64,000 bases of DNA from Dokdonella_A ginsengisoli (GTDB lineage: Bacteria > Pseudomonadota > Gammaproteobacteria > Xanthomonadales > Rhodanobacteraceae). Location of the stretch: contig NZ_JBHSHD010000006.1 of NCBI RefSeq assembly GCF_042652785.1, forward strand, positions 365,481 through 429,480, read 5' to 3'. A model generated the notes under the pieces. That model was given only the letters and a program-made list of their open reading frames with translations, was not told where the DNA came from and did not search any database. Positions 28,632 to 36,808 of the stretch are shown here, in pieces. Numbering within the stretch: the stretch's first letter is position 1; every line of letters begins with the position of its first letter. Both the position numbers and the translations under genes were made by a program.

Positions 28632-30706
28632 GTGTACGCAGCTTCCCGGTGGGAGAAGGACTCGTCCGCCCGCGCGGACGAGGTCGTGAGGTACTGCACG
28701 CGCGCGGCGAGCCGATACAGCTGGCGCCGCGCGGCGGCGTAGGCGTCGTCTGCGCCGGCGGCCGGCGGCACCGGCAGGGCCGCGTCCGGCGGCAACGCGG
28801 GGAACATGTCGCCGCTGGCGATCAGTTCGTCGGCGTAGCGCTGCAGGCGAGCGGCGACGCCGGCCTGCGCATCGGCCAGCGCGTCGCGGCGCGAGGCGTC
28901 GAAGCGGTCGACGTGGGCGTCGAGCGCGCGGCGCAGCGCACCGGCGTCGAGCAGGATCTCCCGCGCCTGCGCGAGGAGGTTCTGCAGGCGCAAGGTGGTC
29001 CCCTCGCGTTCGCCTTCGGCCTGCTGCCAGTCCGGCTCGAACGCCACGCGCGACAGCGTTTCCTCGCAGGCACCGAGCGCGGCCCAGGCGCGGGACGAGG
29101 AGGCCGATGCGGCCAGTGTGCCGGCGCCGGCGCGCTCGCCGATCAGCGCGGCGATGCTCCTGAGCAGCGCGCCGATCTGCTGCACCAGCGGTTTGCCTTC
29201 CGATTCCGGCCAGAGCAGGGTGTGGACGAGGTAGGACGCCGTGATGCCGAGGCCGATGCCGACCAGGCGGTCGCGGATGCCGGTGAGGTCGGTGCTGGCG
29301 GAGAAGTCGCCGAGGATCGCCAGCGAGAAGGTGAACATGATCTGCATGCCGGCGTAGCTGACGCGTTCGGAGCCGGCCGACAGATAGGCCGATGCCGCCA
29401 GCACCGGCAGCGTGATCAGCAGCAGGCCGACGAGGGTGTCCAGCTGCGGGATCACGAACACGGTGAGGAACAGCGCCAGTCCGCCGCCGATCAGCGCGCC
29501 GATCACGCGCAGCCGGATCTTGCGGCTGGAGGCGCCGAGCGAGGGCTGCGCGACGATCAGGCAGGTCATCATCACGGTGTGGATGCCGGTCCAGTCCGCG
29601 CCGACGTAGAAGACGTAGCACGCCATCATCGCCAGGAGGGTCTTCAGCGCGAACTGCACGTAGACCCGATTGCTGCGCGCGTCCGCGGCGAGCAGGCCGC
29701 CCTTCGTCGCGGCTGCTGCGTCAGCGGGCTGCTCGCCGCGCTCGGACAGGGCACGCAGCGTGCGCCACATCTGCGCCGGCGGCGCGTGCGATGCGTCGTC
29801 GTCGTCCGGGATGGCGAGGCCGTGCAGGTCGAACGGCGTTTCGGTCCGGATGCACGCGTCGAGCCGGTGTACGGCGGCGCGCAGCGCGGCGATCGAGCCG
29901 GCCGCCGCGTTGCCGGCCGGCTGCAGATGCAGCGCCTGCTCGCGCAGCGACGCCAACGCCGCGGCGAGCACGAGGTGGCGTGCCTGCCCGCCCTGGAACG
30001 CCTTGTCGCGCATCCAGGCGAAGCGCAGCAGCTTCTGCACGGCGAGCACGCCGTGCGACAGCTCTTCCGCGGCGAGCGCGGGCGCGTCGCTGCGCTCGCC
30101 GGCGGCGTACGCGAGCGCCGCGTCGACCTGCGCCAGCTGGCGCTGCACCTCGGCTTTCAGCTGCTGCAGCGGCTCGGCCGGCAGCAGCAGCGCGTTGATC
30201 AGCACGCAGACCGTCAGCGGATAGATCGCGGCGATCCACGCCCACAGGATCGCGCGCACCACCAGTTCGGGGCTGTCGATCAGGTCGAAATAGCCCTGCA
30301 CCGCGGTGATCACCACCGCCACGATGTAGAACACCGGGCCGAGCCGGGAAGCGCGCATCAGGAACAGGCAGCCGAACAGCAGCGCGGCCACCGCCACGAT
30401 GCGCCAGGCCGGATCGCCGAAGGTGAACTTCGCCAGCACGATGGCGGCGGCGACCGCCAGCGTGATGCCGAGGAACATCAGCAGCCCGACCAGTCGCGTC
30501 AGCACGAGGTTCGCCTGCGTGGCGAAGAAGACGATGAACAGCGACACCGCCAGGAACGGCACCTGCAGCGCCTGCGACACCACGATCACGATCGCGCACG
30601 ACAGCAGGCAGCGCAGCGCGACGTTCCAGCGCCCGGGATAGGCGCGCAGCTCCGCTACCAGCGACGGCATCGCCGCCGCCCAGCCGCTTGCGGCTGCTTC
30701 GCTCAC
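28628..30706 (-). CDS. mdtO: FUSC-family inner-membrane efflux component, MdtO/AaeB type
   Basis: 692 residues with two blocks of about five hydrophobic segments (roughly residues 25-180 and 350-500), each followed by a cytoplasmic helical domain. This is the fusaric acid resistance/aromatic acid efflux layout. It works with a membrane-fusion protein and an outer-membrane channel to export aromatic or cationic toxic compounds; the substrate here is unknown. The reading frame starts at GTG 30706, one base after the stop of the fusion-protein gene. The first ATG (12 codons later) has no ribosome binding site, so coupled GTG initiation is preferred. Confidence 0.88.
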   Translation of the reverse strand: MSEAAASGWAAAMPSLVAELRAYPGRWNVALRCLLSCAIVIVVSQALQVPFLAVSLFIVFFATQANLVLTRLVGLLMFLGITLAVAAAIVLAKFTFGDPAWRIVAVAALLFGCLFLMRASRLGPVFYIVAVVITAVQGYFDLIDSPELVVRAILWAWIAAIYPLTVCVLINALLLPAEPLQQLKAEVQRQLAQVDAALAYAAGERSDAPALAAEELSHGVLAVQKLLRFAWMRDKAFQGGQARHLVLAAALASLREQALHLQPAGNAAAGSIAALRAAVHRLDACIRTETPFDLHGLAIPDDDDASHAPPAQMWRTLRALSERGEQPADAAAATKGGLLAADARSNRVYVQFALKTLLAMMACYVFYVGADWTGIHTVMMTCLIVAQPSLGASSRKIRLRVIGALIGGGLALFLTVFVIPQLDTLVGLLLITLPVLAASAYLSAGSERVSYAGMQIMFTFSLAILGDFSASTDLTGIRDRLVGIGLGITASYLVHTLLWPESEGKPLVQQIGALLRSIAALIGERAGAGTLAASASSSRAWAALGACEETLSRVAFEPDWQQAEGEREGTTLRLQNLLAQAREILLDAGALRRALDAHVDRFDASRRDALADAQAGVAARLQRYADELIASGDMFPALPPDAALPVPPAAGADDAYAAARRQLYRLAARVQYLTTSSARADESFSHREAAYT

Positions 30707-30707
30707 C

Positions 30708-31772
30708 TCAGCGCCCGCCCTGCGCCGCCGGTCCGGTCGAACGCGTTTCGCCGCGATGCACGATCGCCACCGCCGAGGCGCCGACGCGGAACAGCGATTC
30801 GTCCGGCTTTTCCACCCGGATCTTGACCGGGAAGCGCTGCGACACGTGTACCCAGTTGATCGTCCTCGCCACGCGCGGCAGGCCGTCCAGCCAGGTGCCG
30901 CCGTCGGTCGGGGTGACGCCGTAGCCGACCGACTCGACCTCGCCCTCGAAGCGCCGGCCGCTGTCGCTCATCAGGTACACGGTGCAGCGCGTGCCGGGTT
31001 GGACGTTTTTCAGATCGGTCTCGCGGAAGTTGGCAACGACGAACCATTCGTCGGTGGCGATCAGGGTGAACACCGGCTTGGCCGGCGAGGCGTACTGTCC
31101 GGCCTGCGTGTCGAGCGCGACGATGCGGCCGTTGAACGGCGCGCGCACCGTGGCGTACTCCAGGCGCAGTTCCGCTTCGGTGACCTGCGCCTGCGCGGCC
31201 GCCTTCTGCGCCACCAGCGCGTCGACGCCGCTGACCGCGGCGGCGGCCTGTCGCGACTGCAGCAGCACCGCGTCGAGCTGCGCCTGCGTGGCGCGCTGCG
31301 CGGTACGCGCCTTGTCGATGTCCTCCGGCGAGGCGTAGCCCTGGCCGAGCAGCGGTTCGAGGCGGCGCAGCGTGTCGGCGGCCTGTCTGGCGTTGGCGCG
31401 CGCCGCGGCGACCGAGGCCGCCACCGACTGCGCGTTGTACTGCTGCGCATCGACCGTGCGCTGGGTCAGCTCGATCTGCTTGTCGAGCGCGTCAAGCTGC
31501 GCCCTGGCCTGCGCCAGCGTCGCCTCGAACGGGCGCGGATCGAGGCGGAACAGCAGGTCGCCCTTGCGCACCTTCTGGTTGTCGCGCACCGGCATCTCGA
31601 CGATGCGGCCGGCGACTTCCGGCACCACGTTGATCGTGTCGGCGAAGGCGTAGGCGTCGTCGGTCTTCGGCGAGCGGTCGACCATCCACAAGGCCGCGAT
31701 CAGCAGCACGAGCGCGACCAGCGCGATCAGCAGCGCGGGGAGCTTGCTCTTCTTGGAAGCGGGCGTATTCAT
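30708..31772 (-). CDS. mdtN: HlyD/EmrA-type membrane-fusion protein, MdtN type
   Basis: 354 residues. An N-terminal anchor helix (10-29, LPALLIALVALVLLIAALWM) is followed by TDDAYAFADTINVVPEVAG, the split biotinyl-lipoyl domain, a coiled-coil hairpin (about 80-200) and a beta-barrel (VVANFRETDLKNVQPGTRC). It bridges the inner-membrane FUSC protein and the outer-membrane channel. It lies between ytcA-like and FUSC genes with spacings of 13 and 1 bases, clearly one operon. Confidence 0.92.
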   Translation of the reverse strand: MNTPASKKSKLPALLIALVALVLLIAALWMVDRSPKTDDAYAFADTINVVPEVAGRIVEMPVRDNQKVRKGDLLFRLDPRPFEATLAQARAQLDALDKQIELTQRTVDAQQYNAQSVAASVAAARANARQAADTLRRLEPLLGQGYASPEDIDKARTAQRATQAQLDAVLLQSRQAAAAVSGVDALVAQKAAAQAQVTEAELRLEYATVRAPFNGRIVALDTQAGQYASPAKPVFTLIATDEWFVVANFRETDLKNVQPGTRCTVYLMSDSGRRFEGEVESVGYGVTPTDGGTWLDGLPRVARTINWVHVSQRFPVKIRVEKPDESLFRVGASAVAIVHRGETRSTGPAAQGGR

Positions 31773-31785
31773 GGGGCCGTTCCGG

Positions 31786-32094
31786 TCATTGATGGAAGAC
31801 GAGCAGCCAGATCAGCACGGCGAAGATCGCCGTCAGCGCGGGGTAGCTCAGCGGCAACGGCTCCAGCACGGCGACGCGCCGGCTCGCGCCGAGCACGAGG
31901 TGCACCAGCACGGTGGCGATCACGCCGCCGGCCATGCAGAACAGCCAGTCGGGAAAGCCGGCGCCGAACAGCACGATCGACGGCGCCATGCGGCAGCCGG
32001 AAAGACACAGCGCGGCGAGCAGCAGTGCTGCCGTGGCGAAGGTGCGCGCGTGCCGGCGGCGGCCGCCGCACGGTTCCCGCTCAGGACGCTTCAT
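31786..32094 (-). CDS. ytcA: YtcA-family small membrane lipoprotein
   Basis: 102 residues. A basic start is followed by a lipoprotein signal ending in LCLSGC, then MAPSIVLFGAGFPDW, two membrane helices and a short tail. The motif around the cysteine matches the YtcA family, whose gene precedes mdtNOP in E. coli; its role is unknown. GGGAGGGGCGGGAG just upstream of ATG 32094 gives a strong ribosome binding site. It is the first gene of the efflux operon. Confidence 0.82.
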   Translation of the reverse strand: MKRPEREPCGGRRRHARTFATAALLLAALCLSGCRMAPSIVLFGAGFPDWLFCMAGGVIATVLVHLVLGASRRVAVLEPLPLSYPALTAIFAVLIWLLVFHQ

Positions 32095-32202
32095 CGCTCC
32101 CGCCCCTCCCCGTCGTCGCGTTCCCTATGCTAAGCGACCGCGTGCGTCGCGGCGCGTGGCGTCGTGCCGGCGTCGCCGCGGGGGCGCAGGCGTGTGCCAT
32201 CC

Positions 32203-33729
32203 TCATCGCGCCAGCCATTCCGGCCTGGACGAACCGCGCGGAACCAGCACGGTGCGGTCGAAATGCCAGGGCGTCCTGGACAGCACGACCTGGTCGGTGA
32301 TGCCCTGGTAGGTGCCGAGCGGCGTCTGCGCGACGAAGGTGTCCGGCGCGGCGTAGGTGTGCTCGTCGCCGGAGCCGGCCGTTTCAGCGGCGTAGCGCTT
32401 GTCGAACACGCCGAGCGCGAGCTGCCACAGCACGGTGCGCGTCAGCGACACCACCACGCGCCAGCTGCCGCCCTCCACGGCGCGGCGGCGCAGCGCGGAC
32501 AGCACGCCGACGGTGCCGAGCCAGCCGACCACGTAGTCGCAGATCGGCACGATCGGCGGCTGCCTGGGCTGACCCGGCGAGCCTTCGTGCGCGAACAGGC
32601 CGGCGACGGCGGCGCCGATCTCGTCGAAGCCGGGCCGGTTCGACCACGGGCCGTGTTCACCATGCAGCACCACGCTGACGTGCACCAGGCCGGGACGTTC
32701 GGCGGCGAGCGATTCGGCATCCATGCCGTGGCGGCGCAGGAAGCCGGGGCGCTTGTTGGCGAAGAACACGTCGGCGCCCTGCAGCAGTTCGCCGAAGCGC
32801 TGGCGGTCCTCCGGCGCGTCGCCGAGCACCGTCGAGCGCATGCCGACCTGGGTGGTCCAGAAGAAGCCCTCGATCTCGGTGTCGTTGGGGCGCCAGAGGT
32901 TGAGCACGTCGGCGCCGTACAGGGCGAGGTCGCGGCCGATCGCGGCGCCGGCGATGACGTGGCCGAAGCCCATCGCGCGGATGCCGTCGAGCGGTTTCTT
33001 TGCGTCCTTGGAGAACGGCATCGGCTCGGAGTCGCCGATCTTCTCGACCTGGATCAGCGGCAGCGTCGACAGCACCTCGGTGTACTGCCGCTCGCGCCGG
33101 AATTCCTCGTTGGTGCGCACCATGCCGAGCACGAGCCCCTGCTCGGCGGCGGCGTTTTCCAGTTCCAGCGCGTTCCATTGCAGGATGGCGTTGCGCACCG
33201 ACTCGGTACTGTCGCTGCAGCGCAGGAAGTTCAGCGCGCGATGGCGCAGCGCCGGATAGAAGTTCAGCGGCAGCACGTGGCGGCCGTCACGGGTTTCGTG
33301 GAACAGCGGCAGCTTCATGAACGGGTTGTATTCGTCCGCACCCATCGCCGGCGGACGGTCGTTGATCAACTCCCATTTGCCCTCGAAGAAGCAGCAGAAG
33401 CGGCGCAGCGCCTTGCGCACGTCGACGTGCACGTCCTGCTCGATTCCGGTGCGCTCCTTGAACAGCGTGGCGGCAGCGACGGTCTTCGCCGCCAGGCCGA
33501 TCGCCGACATCGTGCCGAAGCGGATCGGACTGGGCAGGATCGGATCGGCGCCGTAGAAGCTGAGCTTGCCGCCGAGGTCGGCCACGCGCATGCCGACGTC
33601 GGCGAGCACGTCGTCGACGCCGCGGTGCAGGTCGAAGGCCGGATCCGTCGCCGGCCGGGACAGTTTCGTGCGCAGCGTTTCCGACAGCCGGTCGGTGGGC
33701 GGGTTTGCGGAAGAGGCGGGCGAGTTCAT
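32203..33729 (-). CDS. Family III CoA-transferase-like protein with extra N-terminal segment
   Basis: 508 residues, longer than the usual 380-420 of CaiB/BaiF enzymes. A canonical domain begins near residue 250 (LDGIRAMGFGHVIAGAAIGRDLALYGADVLN), includes FANKRPGFLRRHGM and the candidate catalytic Asp in PGFDEIGAA, and ends with CDYVVGWLGTVGVLSALRRR. The N-terminal part (70-120, AIGLAAKTVAAATLFKERTGIEQDV) itself resembles the middle of a CaiB domain, suggesting an internal partial duplication. Members move CoA between carboxylic acids. AAGGA precedes ATG 33729. It follows a YWTD propeller and a dehydrogenase gene on the same strand. Confidence 0.85.
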   Translation of the reverse strand: MNSPASSANPPTDRLSETLRTKLSRPATDPAFDLHRGVDDVLADVGMRVADLGGKLSFYGADPILPSPIRFGTMSAIGLAAKTVAAATLFKERTGIEQDVHVDVRKALRRFCCFFEGKWELINDRPPAMGADEYNPFMKLPLFHETRDGRHVLPLNFYPALRHRALNFLRCSDSTESVRNAILQWNALELENAAAEQGLVLGMVRTNEEFRRERQYTEVLSTLPLIQVEKIGDSEPMPFSKDAKKPLDGIRAMGFGHVIAGAAIGRDLALYGADVLNLWRPNDTEIEGFFWTTQVGMRSTVLGDAPEDRQRFGELLQGADVFFANKRPGFLRRHGMDAESLAAERPGLVHVSVVLHGEHGPWSNRPGFDEIGAAVAGLFAHEGSPGQPRQPPIVPICDYVVGWLGTVGVLSALRRRAVEGGSWRVVVSLTRTVLWQLALGVFDKRYAAETAGSGDEHTYAAPDTFVAQTPLGTYQGITDQVVLSRTPWHFDRTVLVPRGSSRPEWLAR

Positions 33730-33789
33730 GGATGAAGTCCTTCGGTCGACGCAGAGGAGCCAGACGCGGCGGCGCAGCGGGAGCCGCGC

Positions 33790-34722
33790 CTACGCGCGAA
33801 GCGGCGTTTCCACGTACACGATGCCGGTCAGGTTTCCCTGCGCGGCGAGCAGGGTCTTGCGGCCGGAGCCGTCGAGATTGGCGACGTAGAGCGAGCCGGC
33901 GAGATCGGTGATGAACATCCGCCCGTGCTTGAGGTCCAGCGCCAGCCCGATCGCTTCCATCAGGTGCGTGACGAGGATCTCCGGCTCGATCTTCCTGCCG
34001 GGAACCGGATCCATCGGCGCACGGTTGACCGTATTGCCGCGCGGCGGGTCGCCGCGGTCGGTCCAGTACAGCATCCGGCTGGCCGGATCGAGGTCCAGGT
34101 CGATCGGTTCGGGCAGGTCGTCGAACAGCAGTTCGACGTCGTCGCGCGCGACGGCCGTCCGTCCCGACGGCATCTGGATGCCGGCGCGGAAGATGCGCCC
34201 CTGGCCGGCGTCGTCGTCGCCCTTCTGCGTCCAGTAGAACTTGCCGCCTTCCGGGTCGACGGCGATGCCGACGCACCAGTTGCGCGCGTCGAGCCGGTCG
34301 CTGTCGCCGGAGCCGGTCTGCACCAGCGTCTCGAGCTGCGAGCCGTCGGCATTGCAGCGCATCACGCGCATGCCTTCGCGGTCCGACCAGTACAGCTTGC
34401 GGCTCGCCGGTTCGAAGACCACCTGCTTCGGCGTGAACGTGCCGCCCTGCGCAACGACGACCGTGACGTTGCCGCCGTCGAAATCGGCGCGGTAGATGGA
34501 GCCGTCGTTGGCCTTCGGGTCGGCGCCCATGTTGGTCCAGTACAGATGGCCCCTGGCCGCGTCGACGGTCAGTCCGTCGGGCAGCTTGCGGCCCTCGCTG
34601 ACCAGGGTCTGCAGATCCGAGCCATCGGTGTTCGCCGACAGGATCCGGCCGCCGCCCAGGTCCAGGAAGAACAGACGCTGCGTCGTGCGCGCCGTCGATT
34701 CGTCGCCGAGTTGCGAATTCAT
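33790..34722 (-). CDS. YWTD-type six-bladed beta-propeller protein
   Basis: 310 residues made almost entirely of LDL-receptor class B-like blades: HLYWTNMGADP, KLYWSDREGMRVMR, KFYWTQKGDDD and MLYWTDRGDPP mark successive blades, each preceded by DxxxG turns. Bacterial relatives include SMP-30-like lactonases and uncharacterised propellers. No signal peptide is visible, so it is probably cytoplasmic. AGGAGG lies upstream of ATG 34722. Placed between a CoA-transferase and a hydroxyacyl-CoA-type dehydrogenase with short gaps, it may hydrolyse or bind a pathway intermediate, but this is only inferred from context. Confidence 0.85.
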   Translation of the reverse strand: MNSQLGDESTARTTQRLFFLDLGGGRILSANTDGSDLQTLVSEGRKLPDGLTVDAARGHLYWTNMGADPKANDGSIYRADFDGGNVTVVVAQGGTFTPKQVVFEPASRKLYWSDREGMRVMRCNADGSQLETLVQTGSGDSDRLDARNWCVGIAVDPEGGKFYWTQKGDDDAGQGRIFRAGIQMPSGRTAVARDDVELLFDDLPEPIDLDLDPASRMLYWTDRGDPPRGNTVNRAPMDPVPGRKIEPEILVTHLMEAIGLALDLKHGRMFITDLAGSLYVANLDGSGRKTLLAAQGNLTGIVYVETPLRA

Positions 34723-34750
34723 CTCTTCGTCCTCCTGCGTTCGGTTCGGA

Positions 34751-35695
34751 TCAGGCCAGCCCGTGCGCTTTGCGCAGCGCCAGCAGGCCGATCAGCACGC
34801 GGTTCTCTTCGTCGGCCAGCTCGGCGACCGGACGGTCGCCGGCCTGCTTCAGCACGCCGTCGACGATGGCCCGCTTGAGTGCGTCGTCGACGTCCGGCGT
34901 GCCGAGCGCCTGCATCATTCCCGCCAGCGGGTCCATCAGGTGTTCCATGAAGTGGTGGATGCCGCCGGTGCCGCCGCCGAGGTGCCATTGCAGGCTCTGG
35001 CCCATGCAGCCCCAGCGCATGCCGGGGCCGTAGCTGACCGCGGCGTCGCAGTCCTCGACGCTGAGCACGCCCTGCTGCACCAGGTAGAGCATTTCCTTGT
35101 AGAGCGCCGCCTGCAGCCGGTTGGCGACGTGTCCGGGCAGCGCCTTGTGCAGGCGGATCGCCTTCTTGCCGATCGCGTCGTAGAACTGCATGGCGTTCTC
35201 GATGGTCTGCCCGGAGGTCTTCGCGCCGCCGACTACTTCGACCAGCGGAATGACGTGCGGCGGATTGAACGGATGGCCGATCACGCAGCGCTCCGGGTTG
35301 GCGCACTCGGCCTGGATCACGTCCATCGTCAGGCCCGACGAGCTCGACGCGAGGATCGCCGTCTTCGGCGTGTACGCGTCGATCTGGGCGAAGAATCGGG
35401 CCTTGAAGTCGGGCCGCTCCGGACCGTTCTCCTGCACGAAGTCGACACCGTCGAGCCCTTGCTTCAGGTCGGCGGTGAACGCGAGTCGATCGCGGCTGGC
35501 GCCGGCGGACAGGCCGATCTGCTGCAGGAGAGGCCATTCCCGTTCGACGTACCGGCGCAGCGCGTCTTCCGCGTTCGGAGCGGGATCGATCGCGATCACG
35601 TCGAAACCGCGCGCGAGGTAGAACGCGGCCCAGCTCGAACCGATGACGCCGGTGCCGACGACCGCGATGCGTTTGACCGATGAGGCGAAGGACAT
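34751..35695 (-). CDS. 3-hydroxyacyl-CoA dehydrogenase family protein (carnitine dehydrogenase-like)
   Basis: 314 residues. The N-terminal Rossmann domain (GTGVIGSSW, residues 14-22, and Asp37) binds NAD. QENGPER, SSSSGL and GHPFNPPHVIPLVEVV carry the catalytic Ser and His region, and an all-helical C-terminal domain completes the fold. The single-copy short form is like L-carnitine dehydrogenase, gulonate dehydrogenase and short 3-hydroxyacyl-CoA dehydrogenases, so the exact substrate is open. AGGAG precedes ATG 35695. It is probably the first gene of a three-gene catabolic operon with the propeller and the CoA-transferase. Confidence 0.88.
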   Translation of the reverse strand: MSFASSVKRIAVVGTGVIGSSWAAFYLARGFDVIAIDPAPNAEDALRRYVEREWPLLQQIGLSAGASRDRLAFTADLKQGLDGVDFVQENGPERPDFKARFFAQIDAYTPKTAILASSSSGLTMDVIQAECANPERCVIGHPFNPPHVIPLVEVVGGAKTSGQTIENAMQFYDAIGKKAIRLHKALPGHVANRLQAALYKEMLYLVQQGVLSVEDCDAAVSYGPGMRWGCMGQSLQWHLGGGTGGIHHFMEHLMDPLAGMMQALGTPDVDDALKRAIVDGVLKQAGDRPVAELADEENRVLIGLLALRKAHGLA

Positions 35696-35797
35696 GCTCG
35701 GATCTCCTGGTGACCCTCTGCCGGAGGGTGTGGTTTCGAACGGGAATTCAGCGGCGTGACGGGAGCGCCCGGCGCCCGCGCGAGCCTCGTCGCGGCC

Positions 35798-36460
35798 TCA
35801 GGCACGGCTGGTCTGGTCGATCGAGAAGCTCTCGACGTGCGGAATGCCGGGCAGGTCTCCCGCCACGCGCGAAATGAACTGCGCACGCGTCATCGAATTG
35901 GTGATCACCAGGAAGCGGAACTGGTAGGCGCTGTCTTCGTAGGTCACCGACAGGCTGTCGGTGAGCATCGACAGGCTGTGGCCGTGCAGGAACGCGTGCA
36001 CCGCGCTTTCCTCGGGCCGGTGCCCCTGGCGGTAGCGCAGCGCGACCTCCAGCGCGATCTGCACGCGGAAGCGGCTTTCCAGCCGCGGCACGACCACCAT
36101 GCAGGCGATCAGCAGCGCGGTGACGCAGACGGCCGCGAAGTAGTGGCACAGGCCGACCAGGATGCCGACCGCGGCCGAAGACCAGACCGAGGCGGCGGTG
36201 GTGAGTCCGCGGATGCTGGTGCCGCTCTTGACGATGATGCCGGCGCCGAGAAAGCCGATGCCGGTCAGGATGCTGCCGACGAAGTTCGGCATCTGCGCGG
36301 AAACGGAAGTCAGCGCGCACGCGGCGATGCACACCAGGCAGTAGACCTGGGTGCCGGCTGCGCGGCCGTGCGAATAGCGCTCGTAGCCGAGCACCCAGCC
36401 GAGCAGCAGCGCCAGCAGCACGTGCCGGACGATCGGAAAATCCGAGGCGATCGCGGACAT
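35798..36460 (-). CDS. mgtC: MgtC/SapB-family membrane protein
   Basis: 220 residues. Four to five membrane helices (about 10-125) carry the family features GWVLGYER, GSILTGIGFLGAGII and GLTTAASVW, followed by a cytoplasmic ACT-like tail. MgtC proteins help cells survive low magnesium and inside phagocytes, in part by acting on ATP synthase; the tail is often regulatory. ATG 36460 is used; a GTG codon directly before it (36461-36463) could also serve. A short ORF with a strong ribosome binding site lies upstream on the same strand, reminiscent of leader-controlled mgtC genes. Confidence 0.9.
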   Translation of the reverse strand: MSAIASDFPIVRHVLLALLLGWVLGYERYSHGRAAGTQVYCLVCIAACALTSVSAQMPNFVGSILTGIGFLGAGIIVKSGTSIRGLTTAASVWSSAAVGILVGLCHYFAAVCVTALLIACMVVVPRLESRFRVQIALEVALRYRQGHRPEESAVHAFLHGHSLSMLTDSLSVTYEDSAYQFRFLVITNSMTRAQFISRVAGDLPGIPHVESFSIDQTSRA

Positions 36461-36557
36461 CACGGTCCCGCGCCCGCGGGCCGTTCCCTGCGGCCGGCGA
36501 CGGATGGGCGACCGTCGACACGGACGCGGACGGCCGGCAGGGTGGCTGCAAGACCGC

Positions 36558-36683
36558 TCATGCCTTCGCGGCGTGTCGGCGCGAGGAGCTGCGTGCCCGC
36601 ACAGCCGGATCGACCGCCGCCCCGAGAGAGTCGACGGCGCCGGTTCCGGCCACGGCAGCGCGCTGCATCGGTACGACGGACAT
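36558..36683 (-). CDS. 41-residue ORF upstream of mgtC (possible leader peptide)
   Basis: ATG 36683 is preceded by GAGGAA seven bases upstream, one of the best ribosome binding sites in this area. The frame runs 41 codons to TGA at 36558-36560, 97 bp before mgtC on the same strand. The product starts MSVVPMQRAAVAG and ends in an Arg/Ala-rich tail (ARSSSRRHAAKA), with no membrane helix or known family. In enteric bacteria mgtC transcription is governed by translation of short leader ORFs, so this may be an attenuation peptide. The rest of 36461-36808 shows no other gene. Confidence 0.5.
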   Translation of the reverse strand: MSVVPMQRAAVAGTGAVDSLGAAVDPAVRARSSSRRHAAKA

Positions 36684-36808
36684 GATGGTTTTCCTCGCGG
36701 GGGATCGGGCTCGCCATAGGTACGTAAAACAGCGGCGCGAACCTTCCGCGTTCCATCGCGACGCGACGATCGAGTGTCAGCAGGCGAGCGAACCGCCGTG
36801 TGGCGCCG

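Noticed and set aside
35713..35729. ACCCTC/GAGGGT hairpin between mgtC and the dehydrogenase gene
   Set aside because: Short stem without a T-run in the direction of transcription; too weak to call a terminator.
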